A stretch of 64,000 bases of DNA from Dromaius novaehollandiae. Lineage: Eukaryota; Chordata; Aves; Casuariiformes; Dromaiidae. The translations under genes and the position numbers were made by a program. Of the stretch, positions 46,297 to 58,420 are shown piece after piece. Position 1 is the stretch's first letter, and every line of letters starts with the position of its first letter. Location: NCBI RefSeq assembly GCF_036370855.1, contig NC_088101.1, positions 69,728,559-69,792,558 of the forward strand, read 5' to 3'. The notes under the pieces were generated by a model that saw only the letters and a list, made by a program, of their open reading frames with translations, did not search any database and was not told the origin of the DNA.

Positions 46297-46299
46297 TAC
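45170..46299 (-). other. SLIT2: SLIT2 intron (1,130 bp)
   Basis: The last SLIT2 intron. Its first bases are GTAAAAAAAAA, followed directly by an (AT)n tract. No gene is supported; the 45,822-46,088 frame is AT-rich and unlike a known protein. Confidence 0.8.
46263..46290. repeat. (TA)n microsatellite abutting a SLIT2 donor
   Basis: About 12 TA units. On the transcribed strand the tract follows the donor GTAAAAAAAAA within about 10 nt. Confidence 0.9.
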
Positions 46300-46511
46300 C
46301 TTTATCACAGCTGTCCCCTGTGTATCCGCTGCTGCATTCGCAATATGGTTTCCCAAGTCCTGAAAGCCTGCATTTGCCATGTTTACACCTGATGGATTGG
46401 CAGGGGTTAAACAGCATTTCCTCTTCATCACAGAGGACTCCCCCATGTCCCTGCAGGCATTTACAACTGTATGAAAATGCATTGATCGGCAAGCAGGTAC
46501 CATGCACACAT
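46300..46511 (-). CDS. SLIT2: SLIT2 exon: EGF-like 8 (end) and EGF-like 9
   Basis: This 212-bp exon follows the acceptor TTTCCCCTGTAG. It encodes [31 protein letters not shown], then EGF 9 as [19 protein letters not shown] and [17 protein letters not shown], plus one base of Glu. The cysteine spacing is that of EGF modules without a calcium-binding consensus. The donor is AAAG|GTAAAA. Confidence 0.97.
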
Positions 46512-49500
46512 CTACAGGGGAAACAAGCCCAAGAGAATAAAAATAAATTATTCATCAAAGTTCAGGCTAAGCAACATTAACTACAAATATTTTGGACTGT
46601 ACTCAGAAGAAATTTCTTTTGTTACTAATGGACTTTTTCAGTGAAATGCAGTGAAGTGGTTTATAAGCTCTTTATAATTGGTACGGATGTTTACACAAAA
46701 GAAGCTGCAGCACAGAGCTCTGTTTCACCAGAAAACAGCCACTGTAGATGTGTTATGGAAGACTTTTACAGGCCACAGTTATTAAAAACAACAATCCCTC
46801 TCTACCAGAATTTTCTGCATGCTTTTGGGTGCAATAGGAACACAGCAAGATCAAGCCCAAATGAATAAACCATTAGGATCAAGTATAGAAAACATACTCA
46901 CCTGAAATTCTGGCCCTTGCATCATTTAAAAAAAAATTGACGCTCATGAAGTATGGGGCTCCCAGCACAAAGACAGGTCAGACTCTTCCTAGCTGAAAGT
47001 TCTCTGATCCGAGCAATGGCAGTGTCTGAATGGCAGGCTGAACACATGCCCCCTTCCAGCCCACTGGCCAGCCACCGTCTCTGCCACTAGCATGGACACC
47101 CAACACATGAGCCTGGTCTTTACTTCACTGGGAGCCAGCAGTACTCACTCACTGGAGAAACTCGCACAAGATGAGGCTGCACGTTGCCAAGTCTCACCCA
47201 ACTAATACAACTAAACTAGCTGCTCTCTCTGTTGGGCTTTAGTAGATGTGTGTGGCATGCTCAAACCTTGCTGTTAGACCAAAGAGGCTGTGACTTAAGC
47301 AGTACCTAAGTTCTCATGTGCAGTATGGGAACACACAGCCAGGCTTACTTCTCCGAGAGAGATGTCGTCTTTCCCAAAAGGAAGATGTTTAATTGCTTTG
47401 TCCTCGGTGTAAACTGAAGATAAGGGGAATTCATCTTCTGAAAGCATCACAAATTACTTGGAATAAAATCACTTTCCTTTGTTCATTTGGTGACAGAGGG
47501 TCAATAACTTTCTTCTTAGAAATAATGTCATCTCCTTCTACTGTTCTGTTGATACACAAGTTTTCTATCTATATACAGTTTCCTAGGGAGACCACAAGTG
47601 ATGATTCCTCCGTAGGGAGAAATGCAATTTCACACTCTCAGTCACAGTCCCCCTAACATTTCTCCTCTCTGTACTGTAAGATCTCTGAGCCCAAAACCTA
47701 ATTAGTAGGTTGTGGCCACTGTGTAAATAAATAAATAAAATAAAAAGCTTCAGATTGAAAAAAATATCCTATTCAATATAAAATAAAATCTTTTGTTTCA
47801 ATTTTGAAGACTACAAAAACTCATATAAAATGGCATTTCATAGTAAAATAAGAGCTATGTTAAGAAAAACTGAAATTTTTTAGATGAAATATTGTGTATT
47901 TCTGGAAAATTTTCACTTTCGCTCTACTCCTGCAGTCCAATAAAAAAATTGACAAAATTGAAATGAATAAACAACACATTTTAACTTTGCCAACCTGCAT
48001 TATCTATCAAAACCAGTTTCAGTTTATAAATGTCACCAAGTTCCCCTCATAAATGAAATCTGCATTACAATTCTCTCTCCAGCTTTATCCTTGATTCTCT
48101 GTGAGCACTTTAGCGTGGCCTAACTAGTGGGACAAAAGGAAAAAGAGCATGGGAAGACATTCACGTCACATCCACAGGATATTCAAATGGAAGGCACAAC
48201 ACTTTGCCTCCGTTCACATATCCAGTTTGGGATTCAAAACTGCAAAATTATACCTAACTAATAGCTCTGACCACATCCAACTTGCCTACTACACAGGAGT
48301 CCGTACTTCTGAAGCAGTGATGTTCCCTATAAAACTCCAGACTGTTCCTGTGGTTGAAGTCTGATATTCCAAGACCACAAGACTAAGCAACTCAAAATCC
48401 AAGGACTGTATCAAAAAGCAGCTAGTTCTCATTTAGTTTTCCCTGTGTTTCGCATTTGATCTATTCATCATTACAAAACAACCACGTTTAGGACATCTGA
48501 TCTATGAAGTTACTCAGGCGACACTGACATCATGACATATTCTTTATAGGCTGTTTTAGGTATCAAAGCAATCTGTGTCAGGATCTTTGGTAAAGTTCTG
48601 CTTGACTTAGAAGATGATTAAATCTTAGCTAATGCCAACTCTCATACTTTTGCTTCCACCTGTTCTTTGAAGCACTAAATTTCATCTTCAGACTGTACTG
48701 AAAGGCACATCAAGCCAAGTGCAAAATCTCAGGCACAGTTTTATCTTATCTAATTTTAGGTACCTAGTCAGGCACTCAAGTTAGATGTATAGTTACCATA
48801 AGCTCCCCACACAGTCGTGGACAGAAACAAGAATATATATCCAGAAGGTGACCACTTGAGGTCTAATTTACTTTTTAGAAATGTATCTTTTTCTTTCCTG
48901 ACTATAAACTCTGGGTTAATAGCTTCTCAACTACAAGCACCTAGAGCTAGGTAAAATAAATCTAAGTCTAAAAGTGTGCAGGGATGCAGCATCTCTAAAA
49001 CATGAGATATTCATCTGATCTTCAAAACACAGACCACAGCGACAACTCTGCTTCTCAGGTAAGTGGAATGTTGTACTATACTACAAGGGCAAAATCCATC
49101 TATTCAAGAGATAGGATTCAGGCTTGAATCAAAAGACACAGAATCCAATTCCACATGAACTAAGGAACAATAAAAACCTCCTTCATTACAAGTATACAAT
49201 TTTGGTTTGGCCTTCTCCCCTAAAAACTCAGCATGGTATACAGTTGAAACAAAAACAAAACAGTATTTTGAGAGCTAACAAAATACTAATATTGTGCTCA
49301 CTTAATGCTATGCTGAAAGAAATTCCAAACTGTCTGTGACTGATACTTGCCAAGTTGTTTAACTCACTGCAAAGAGCACTCAGACTGCATATTGAAGCAT
49401 ATAGTTATAAGAACCTAGACAGAATCTAATTTTTCTAGGATACTTTGAAGAAAATCTTTGGGTTCTCTTACTGTAGAACTTGATGATGACAATTCCATTT

Positions 49501-50822
49501 TATTTTTGACTTCCAAAGTACAAAAAGGATGTGACAGACACTGCATATGTATGTTCAACCTGCTGCAGCTGCCTTTCTTTATTCTCTTAAGATACTGTGA
49601 AAGAGGACAGGGTAAGAAAAAGACCTCATAAATAATGAAGTGCTACAATGGTATGCCTCAAATTTTCATTGCTGTGGCTCTGGGAAGAGTTAAAAACTTA
49701 ATAATCCTGAAACATTCCATAATGAATGTAAACAAAAACATACCAACAGGGGAATGGAGCTTTAAAGGGTCAGTCTCAACAACAGACCATATGCCGGATG
49801 ATACACCATTGTGTATGGAAGTTGAAAATCACCTCATCAGAATCTCTTAGCAAGCTCAGGCCACTGGTCCTCAAAAGTTATAAGGCCAGAGCACTGAAAA
49901 AGTGTCAATAGCAGCCAAAAAATCCAAGCAGGCTCGCTTTATTCTAACAGTATAGCTGAGGTTGCCAAAATGAGGTTTTTGCCACAGCATAGTAAAGACA
50001 GAGAGTGGCAAGGGCAGACAGAACGACATCTTGGTGCACATGGCCAATACATCCTGAAAAACTTTGAACTTCTGAAGTTTCTGATCTTGTGCTGGGAGAT
50101 CATGAGCCAAAAAATTGAAACTGTCTCTATGGTAGATTTGTAAGACACATACATATAAATACATATATATACATACGTGTGTGTATATATATCTACATAT
50201 ATATATATATGCACACACCGCCCCATCTCAATAAATGTACATAAAATGTCCAAGCTAAAATGCTTTAGTCAAATCATATAGGAGCAAAAATTTAACTTCA
50301 GCAAAAGAATCAGCACACATGGACTTAACCAAGAGTTTACCATAAAGGTAGAAATCTTTTTTCCAGCCCAAACCTGGAAAATATAAAAATATTGGATATA
50401 TCTATGGTATCAAGTTTTTAAAACACATTAGAGAATAGTAAGAATCTTATTTTTATAAAGTTATAAATAAGCAAATGGATTTTTTCTCTATTTGCAAGGT
50501 CTTCTAATTGATTTTTTTACCAAGTGTCAGATCAATAGTTGCACTTGAATCGATGTAACTCACGTCACTGTAGAATTATGTGCAAGCATACAGACTTCAA
50601 TCATATCCCATGTTAAGGCTTTAGATAGAACTTCAGTGGTTGTGCTAATCTGCTCCTCTAAATTGGAGACTTTTCCTCATTAAGGAAATGCCCAGTGTAT
50701 TTTGTTTCTTACTGAAAAACTTGAACTTCTAAGGAAAAAAGAACAAAAAACAAAGGAACAACCCCATAATAGGAGAATTGTATGCTTATTACACTACTGT
50801 TCTGTCTTGAGGAAGGACATAC
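46512..50822 (-). other. SLIT2: SLIT2 intron (4,311 bp)
   Basis: Mostly single-copy sequence. It contains (AAAT)n near 47,725-47,740 and a TA/CA/GT-rich tract at about 50,145-50,218. A slightly GC-richer patch at 46,900-47,350 has no open frame of note. No embedded gene or recognisable microRNA hairpin was found; the SLIT2-hosted miR-218 locus is in an upstream intron outside this window. Confidence 0.75.
50145..50218. repeat. Compound TA/CA/GT dinucleotide tract
   Basis: An interrupted run of TACA, GTGTGTG and TATATA units ending in GCACACAC. Simple-sequence DNA in a SLIT2 intron; the frames called through it are artefacts. Confidence 0.85.
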
Positions 50823-51111
50823 TTATTTCCAAGACAAGGGTCATTAGTTTGCTGATCACAGAGGGGTCCAGTCCATCCTCCTTCACACTCGCAGGAAAAG
50901 CCCGACTGGCTGGTCGCCTGGCATGTCCCGTGCACACACACTTTCTTATGGCAAGGCTCGCAACCTGGAAGAATCCCCACTTGCAGAGGTACATTTCTGA
51001 AGTCCTGGAGCTCACTGTTGATATACAGATTACGGATGCAACCATGGAAGCTGGTGCCATTCTGTCCTGGAGACTGGCGTAAAGCTGCAATGTTATTTTT
51101 CACAGGCATGC
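50823..51111 (-). CDS. SLIT2: SLIT2 exon: end of laminin G, EGF-like 7, start of EGF-like 8
   Basis: This 289-bp exon follows the acceptor TTTTCTAG. It encodes [20 protein letters not shown] and [17 protein letters not shown], the conserved last strands and cysteine of the laminin G fold. Then [20 protein letters not shown] and a module closing in GPLCDQ form EGF 7, and NDPCLGN opens EGF 8. NGT is a potential N-glycosylation site. The donor is AA|GTATGT. Confidence 0.97.
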
Positions 51112-53669
51112 CTAGAAAATCAATAGCAGCAAATAATCAGTGTAATCTTTGGTACAGTTTTCTATAGCATTTTTCCCTATTCTTTTCTATATTTTTAAAA
51201 ATATTTGTTGCTAATTAACTATTCATAGACATTCAGCGTACACTGATGAGCAACGAGCTGGTATTTGGAGCTCTTCATGGTTGTCAAGCATGCATGCAAA
51301 CCAAGACCAAAACCAGAGGTCTATAGCTCCAGCTACAGAGATGGGTAAAGGAATCCATATGAGAAGGTTGCAATGGTGAAAGGGTTTGGATATGTGACTG
51401 GTTTTGACTCGATGCTATTAAGTACAGGATGGTACATAATTTCTGAAACTTGAAACAATAGAAATTGTGTTGAAATTTAGCACTTCACACTTGATTTTTA
51501 TAAGCTGCAAATATACTCAAACCTGGATAAATTTAGTGGGACTGGTGGAAGCCCACAAATTTGGAGCTGACATCCACAGTTCAAATGTGAAATTTTGCAC
51601 ATTAAAATTTTAGACTGTAAGAGGTTCAGTTACTTTTAAACATGTTTTTGTTGAGCATGTCTGAAAAACAGATTCATAAAAAAGCCACTTATATTTTGAT
51701 ATTTACAGTTGTAAACATAGATAGCCAATAATAACAGTAACTGAATATTAAAACAGTTATGGGTAGATAACTCTAATTAGTACAAATGCTCCTGATGCTG
51801 ATTATTTTCTGAAAAATTCATCTGTTGTAGTCTATAATTGCTACAGGTATAACTGGAGCAGGAGGGTATGTATGATGCAGTTATCCTGTTGTGATCAACT
51901 TAAGGCTAATTCAGAAGGAACATTACTGAAATATTATTTCCTTGTAACAACAAACTTTCTTATCCCTCTTTTAAACTTACTCCCAGGGTATCGACCTGTA
52001 TTACTTTGTCCTTAAGACATTAAATTCAAATAATTAATATAGAAATGCCTAAATGTCTCCTGAGACTGATAAGTGATGGAAATCAAAGTGCCTTGAACAG
52101 GAAAGAAGGATCTGTTCACCTGAAAACAAATGATCTTGTTAGCGGTATAGGTTTATTCCTAGGTAAAATTAATGATTTCAAATCTGGTACTTAGTACCAG
52201 ATAACAACCAGAGAACAGGTAGCGTTCTGCTTTGTTGCTCCTTAACCATGTAAAGTGATACCTGTAAAGATTTTATATAGCTACTCACAATGAACAGTTG
52301 CTGTGGAGGTACTAGGCAACCTAATGGAGTAACTTGCCTTTCATTCAGAGGTTATTGTAATTTCATTTGTGCTGGGCTTCAGCGATTACAGAAATGAACA
52401 CTACTGTATCCATACTGCTGAGGAGCGTAATCTTTTTTGATCTTATCAGCTAAATAAAATGGCCTTGGGAAGTGCTTAAATTAAAGGACTCAGACTACAA
52501 ACAATCATTAATTTCCATATGCTCAAACTATTTGCCTTTTTCTCAAAACCCAGGGACAAGTCAGAGTTATCAAGGCCCCTTCACCCAGATGTCTCCCTTG
52601 AAAGCAACTCTCAGCAAACCTTTTGGCATATGGCCTGAGGTATAAAACAGCAGAATAGATGCATTGAATTTACCCGCTGCAAAAATAAAAGCTACATAAA
52701 GCTAAGTACACCAATGCAAGGCTAAGCTAGATGTTATAGTTTCCATTATGCAAGTGTCAGGAATTTTAGACTTGAGTTCTGGGAAGCATATACGCATGTA
52801 TCACACCAGATATATCATATCTGATTTAGAGAAATTTTTGTCTATGATGTGCAATATGCAAGACATTTGGAAACACAATGTAAGCATATATACAAGCCTT
52901 CAGTGTATACAGTTTATGCTTCTTCTAGCCCCTAAAAGCGAGTGTTACAAAGGCAAAGTATGTACAAATGCTGCTGATTTTCTTCACCAATATTTTTCTA
53001 GATAATTTTTAAATAAAGGTTTGGCATCCATTGGGAAAGAACTGCCCTAGAAATCATGCAGACCAATATTTCAATTCTTATTTTCTGTTCGGCAAGAAAG
53101 TATCTCCTCCTCTCTCTTTCTTTAAGCTTTTGGTCTCAGAATCTGATTACAAGTAAGTAACCAAGCTACTGCTCAGTCTAAGAGCTGTATGAAATAACAA
53201 TCACAGGATGGCAGTGCCAAAGTGAGTATCTAGTTTAGAAGCTGCTGGCACAAATGCAAAGTAGTAGATGCCCTACCTGTCTCAGAAACAGGGACTTTCA
53301 TGAAACAAAGTGCCATTCTCAGCTGAACCCTAGTAAAATATGCTCTAAATTCTGAGAGAAGAATGTGAAATATCAGTGAAGTCTGTGACCCCTTTGGAGG
53401 ATTTTTGAGAAGAAACAGACTGTCCCTCTAGATTTCTCACCAAAAGTCATAAAGGGCTTTCAATATGATTTATAATATGCCTTTGTTATAGAAAGACTGA
53501 AAAATATCTAGTGTATGTAGTCTAACCTCACAAGAGAACCATACAGTTGAGAAAAATGTCAAAAAATTGTATAAATTGATTAAACCACTTTTTGTAAAAA
53601 TAAAATTAAATTACTCCTTCTCAACCAACCCCCAAAATTATGACCCAAGAATAACTTTGTCAAAAAAAA

Positions 53670-53723
<54 letters not shown>

Positions 53724-56319
53724 ACGAACACCATACAAGGGCTTTCTGTCAAATCTGAATTTCATTCATTCTGCCAGCTGAGGTGATGCTTACCAGAAAT
53801 GCCATTTTGACAGGAAGGTGAGAAGTGTAAGTGTAAGCTACATGATGATATAGGTGTCAAACTCAGGCTTTGGCAAAGACAGAAATACTGCATAAAATTC
53901 TAGTGAGAATTTAAGTTCTTAACTGATGGAAATGTGTGATCAAATTCTCTAAAAATTCTAGATACAGTTGGGCAAGAAAAAACTGAATGACTTTGAAAAA
54001 TGGGTAATACAAAGATAGGAGAGTGAAAGGTAGTTTTCTCAAATACTTTAAAGACAATAAATAGACAAAAATAGAAACCCAACAGAAAAGTTGAGGAACT
54101 GAATATGTCTACTGTGTTTTGGTTTATCGTATGCTTCTAATAGTGGTTTTCAGTCTGTTATGTACCAAAATTTTCTATGACAGCTGAAAGAATTTTCTGA
54201 TTAGAGCCTGAATGTGAAGAAGATAAATAGAGGGAACCCAGGGCCTTCCCTAAAGCATATGCTCTATAATGAAAAAGACTCCTGGTCTTCAGAATCAAGC
54301 TGCAGAAGGAAAAGATCATTTCAGAAAATTATTTCTTCTGATACCTCAAGATGATGATGCAGAATGATATTATATTTCTAAAGGACACACAGATCTGCAA
54401 GGTGTAGAAATAAGACAAAGATCCATAAGTCACAACTCAACAAGTAAGCATTAGCGCTGTGCAAAATACATGTTCATACTCCACAGTTTGGATTCACTTC
54501 CTTAAGAGGTGCCTACACTGACAGAGGGATCATCCTGGGCTAATCTCAGTTGGCCTTAGAAGTGACTTGGAAGAATTGGCCTTAGCAGTCACTAAATGGC
54601 AAACTGATGTTGACAATGTGAGTAAGCAAGCACACAGTGTCTTACTAAAATCTAGGACCATCTCTTCTTCCAAAATGTGACATATGAAACTATGTTAACA
54701 ACACTGCAAAAATGATACACATGAAAAAAACCAGAGATGTGCTTCCGCAAAACAATCCCAGAACAGTCCTCCTTTGAAGATTCATAATATAAAGCAGTTT
54801 TAAAGGCAGCTCATATATATGATGACTTTAATTCTTTTCTCTGCTGGTATGAGGAGTGATGACTAATGCTGAATTCTATCCTGTACTTCTTTCTGTCTTA
54901 CGTGGACAGAACCAATGACCAAATCTGAAAAGATCTGACCAAAAAGCTGAAGAGTTTCAAGGAAAGAATGGGGATTTTCAGAGGCAAACATAAACTTACC
55001 TCTCATTACTTTCAACTGAGGCACTTATTATAGTGATTTTATAGCAGAAAGATTATTTGATCTGAATCAGAGAAGCTTCTCATTGTCTTTTCCATTACAG
55101 ATAAATTGAAGCAAATACCCTGAGCTTTTCTGTATACTTAGGAAAATGAGGACAAATAGCACCTTTGCTAGATAGACCAGGCATCTCATGAATGTACTAT
55201 TGGTAGCATACTTTTTTGCAAGGAGAAAAGATGCTCAAGTCTAAAAGCTTATTCTCAGACATAAAAGAGTTCTTAAAAATCAAGACAAAATTAAAATGAA
55301 AAAGTCTTTTTATAGAGAGAACAGATTAAAAGGAGACTTCTTACAGGTCTTATGAGAGACTGTTAACCTCAGAAAAGAAGGAGTAAAGTTGAACAGAGTA
55401 GAAGTTTAAGACTAGTATAAGATCGGCACTATTTAAAAGCTGTGTTGAAGCACTCATCACTAAGATCTGAGGGCTGCTATAAAGGACATTAAGAAGGCAC
55501 AAAGCGGTGCCTGAATTTTCTTTTATCTATTCATAGCAGGTTATGCAGGGCCATCGAAAGTTCAATAGAGAATGCTAATTAAAAGAATGGGCCTGCATCC
55601 CTCACTCTACAGAACAAATTGGGGCAAATGATCAAAATTGTTTCATATAATTTACCTCCACAAAGTTATCTACTACCAGCTTTATTGAAACAAACAATTT
55701 CTTCTTCTCAAACAGCAAGCACCCCCCCAACTCCCCCCAAACCCAAGTAATGTAACTCTCCAGTCTGTTTGCTTCCTACCAAATGCCACAACTCCTACCA
55801 TCCTTAAGTAATAAGACCTCCAGAGAGAAATTATACTTCATGGCTTTATACCTTGCTATAATTTCCTGCAGATAATGTACAGTGGAATAGAAACGTAAAA
55901 CATTACCAAAACACAGTGCTAGCATTCTACACTCGCTGCACAGGCATTACTAAATCTTCAGGTAGCGAAACATTGGAGAACTCCTGTTAAATGCACTTCT
56001 TCAGCACAATGAAAAGCTATATAACAGCAGAAAGTTACAAAATTTTACACTGGGAATCACATATCCCTAGTGATAAAAAAGCAAGAGCTATACATTATGA
56101 GGACATACTTCATTCTTTAACTAAATCCCAAGTATAACAGTGTTATTTATTATTATTTATCCACTACTATTTGTTAAAACTGAAACTATTGAGACTGTCT
56201 ACTGAAATTTTATCTTAAGGTGTTATCTCAGTGAATCTCTTACCATATGTTTATCAGTGTATATTACCAGACTACATTAGGTATGATGCTGTTAGTAAGA
56301 AACAGTAAGATTCTCTTAC
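51112..56319 (-). other. SLIT2: SLIT2 intron (5,208 bp)
   Basis: A long intron without supported genes. It holds a (GA)n tract at 53,671-53,722. Other sequence is AT-rich and single-copy, and the short frames have no recognisable domains. Confidence 0.75.
53671..53722. repeat. (GA)n microsatellite, ~52 bp
   Basis: Near-perfect GA repeat with one GAAAG interruption at about 53,703-53,707. On the SLIT2-sense strand it is (TC)n, a long pyrimidine tract. It is polymorphism-prone and capable of triplex (H-DNA) formation. Confidence 0.92.
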
Positions 56320-56474
56320 CTCCTACATATAGTGGAGAGTCAAAATTCAGAGTGGATTGCTTGGACAAGTTGGTAATTATCTTGGGGCTCCCTCCATCAA
56401 TAGACAAGGACAGAATCTGATCCATGGCTAGCAGCTCCACAATGTGGAAATTGCCATCATTAATAGTCTCCACA
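56320..56474 (-). CDS. SLIT2: SLIT2 exon: laminin G, central part
   Basis: This 155-bp exon follows the acceptor GTTTTTCAG. It encodes [39 protein letters not shown] and [12 protein letters not shown], ending with one base of Gly. These are middle beta-strands of the laminin G sandwich. NLS is a potential N-glycosylation site. The donor is GGAG|GTAAGA. Confidence 0.97.
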
Positions 56475-56892
56475 CTGAAAAACAATCATTAAAATTCATT
56501 TTAAACAGTCAATGCTCTGTTTAGAATGACTTTTATCTTCTTTCCTTTAAGCAGTGTACAGCTTCAAAACAGAACTTCTCCAGGAGTACAGTTTCCTGAA
56601 AACTAGGTTTTAAGTAAAGGCATTCACGCATGCTTAAGAGCTAATGCAGTGTAACACCCCTGCAATAACATTCTATTGATAATATGTATTTTAATTATTC
56701 ATAGCACTTTCTTGTTCAAAGTTATTCCTGTCGCCACCAAATCATAAGCTACATAAACGTAGCTTCGCTGGTATTCTAAACAGCAGCGGAGATACATTCA
56801 CTAGGCAGAATGCCAAACGCAAAAAAGAGTTTGGAGTTCCAATGCAACAACAACAACACTTCAAAATCTTATTTATTTAAAATCTTATTTGA

Positions 56893-56953
56893 CTGTGTGT
56901 GTGTGTGTGCACACGTGCCTGTTTTGTGTGTGTGTGTGCGCATGTGCGTGTGT
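56893..56953. repeat. (GT)n with interspersed GCAC/GCGC
   Basis: Two GT runs separated by CACACGTGCCTG and followed by GCGCATGTGCG. The alternating purine-pyrimidine sequence is prone to Z-DNA and length variation. It is intronic to SLIT2. Confidence 0.88.
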
Positions 56954-57257
56954 ATCCTGTATATTACACAGTGTTCAGTTTACATAGCTTACAAGTCCTG
57001 AGCTGACTCCAGCAATGTATAAACCTATTATTTCATGGAATCTGAGACTGCATCTAATCACGGACCTGCCAGACAAAGTCACATCATTGGTTTAGACAGC
57101 TCCACTTATGCTAGCACTAAAGTAATTTTTTGTGTTTACTATGCATGGTTATTTGGGTACTCAGCTTTTGGCTAGTACAGAGACTACTGTAGTTTTTTGT
57201 TTTCCTTGGAAGGATGCTATTACTCAGTTCAACGAAGGAAGATATCACTGTTGTTTA

Positions 57258-57302
57258 CATTACTTGCGGCCTGTTCCCCATTGGGGAATGACGAGCTGAA
57301 GG
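57258..57302 (+). repeat. Dispersed repeat copy A
   Basis: A segment that aligns over about 40 bp, with roughly a quarter mismatched, to one 1.1 kb further on. Both contain CCCATTGGGGAAT followed by AGCTGAA. Probably an old unclassified interspersed element. Confidence 0.6.
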
Positions 57303-58376
57303 TACAGCTGCGGGGAAGACATGACAGCAAGCTGTAGTCCAGAGGTCTTTAGGACCAGACTCGATAGCCACTTCCTTAAAAACATCTCTTTGCTTCAGGC
57401 CACCATCAGTTAAGTTAGCTTAAACTTTGCAAAAAGTTATTTAAACTAAGCACTTGTATGATGTTATCCTGAGACGGACTGGAAACTGTCATTCAGCCAG
57501 TTAGCACGTCTCATTATGAAAGCAGCAAAGCTGAGAGGGATTAGCTTCCTAAATCTCACAGTAAAATAAAGCAAATTACCTAAAAACACATTTAGCAATG
57601 TTTTAATTAACTACTTTGGTTTTCTCCTGGAAATGATCAGAAGCACTCGCATCATCATTTACAGTGGTGACACATTAAGGAGCTTCTTAGTTATTTATTC
57701 TCAGTTCTATGTGGACAGGCTGCGCTCAGTATCAGTAAAAAGTCTGCGTAGTAGCATGCATGCTCTGTATAAACTCAGCTCTACATGAAAGCACAAACAC
57801 AGAGCCATGTAGACAGTGGCAGAATAAACATTTTTTGGGAGCAGGCAGGAGGGGGACGTCCACAACCCGTATGGGGAAAGGAAAAGGTCAGAGTTCCCCA
57901 TTCCTAAGAGTAAGGTCTATTCAAGGTATTAAGAGCTTTGTCTCCTATTTCAAGCACCAGGATTGATTTATTTAGCACATTGTGATGATTCCAGGAACAA
58001 AGTTGTGCCAAGAAATAAAAATTAATATGACTTCTTGACTTAAGTACACAAGGAATTCTAATATAATGTTCTTGCTCCAAGGAAACCAATGTAATATTAC
58101 AACTTACCAGCCTTTCACATAACAGTATTTAAAAGGATGAGAGCAACACAAAACACACATTTTTATAGCAAGAGGTCATTCCAGGGATGTATAAAACATA
58201 ATGTGTAAAGGGAATGTGTCTCTGTTAAGAGTGATTATTAAAAGCTTCTAATTTAAACTGCTTTACTGGTAAAAATTTACTGCAGAAAGAGGAGCCCTCC
58301 TAGGTAAGGGTGGTTTAAATTATAGGGGAAATAAACACAAAGCATATCTGTGCAATATTTCCTGCCAATGCACTTA

Positions 58377-58420
58377 TATTACTTCTAGCCCATTTCCCAT
58401 TGGGGAATTAAAAGCTGAAT
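58377..58420 (+). repeat. Dispersed repeat copy B
   Basis: Partner of the segment at 57,258-57,302, in the same orientation, sharing TTACTT, GCC, CCCATTGGGGAAT and AGCTGAA. Alignment is by eye only. Confidence 0.6.

Noticed and set aside
46249-46580. Cys-rich frames overlapping the SLIT2 EGF exon in other frames and on the + strand
   Set aside because: They are shadows of the real exon at 46,300-46,511, which alone matches SLIT2 and has proper splice sites.
50794-51090. Alternative minus-strand and + strand frames over the SLIT2 EGF-7 exon
   Set aside because: Out of frame with the conserved laminin G/EGF sequence and without splice-phase agreement.
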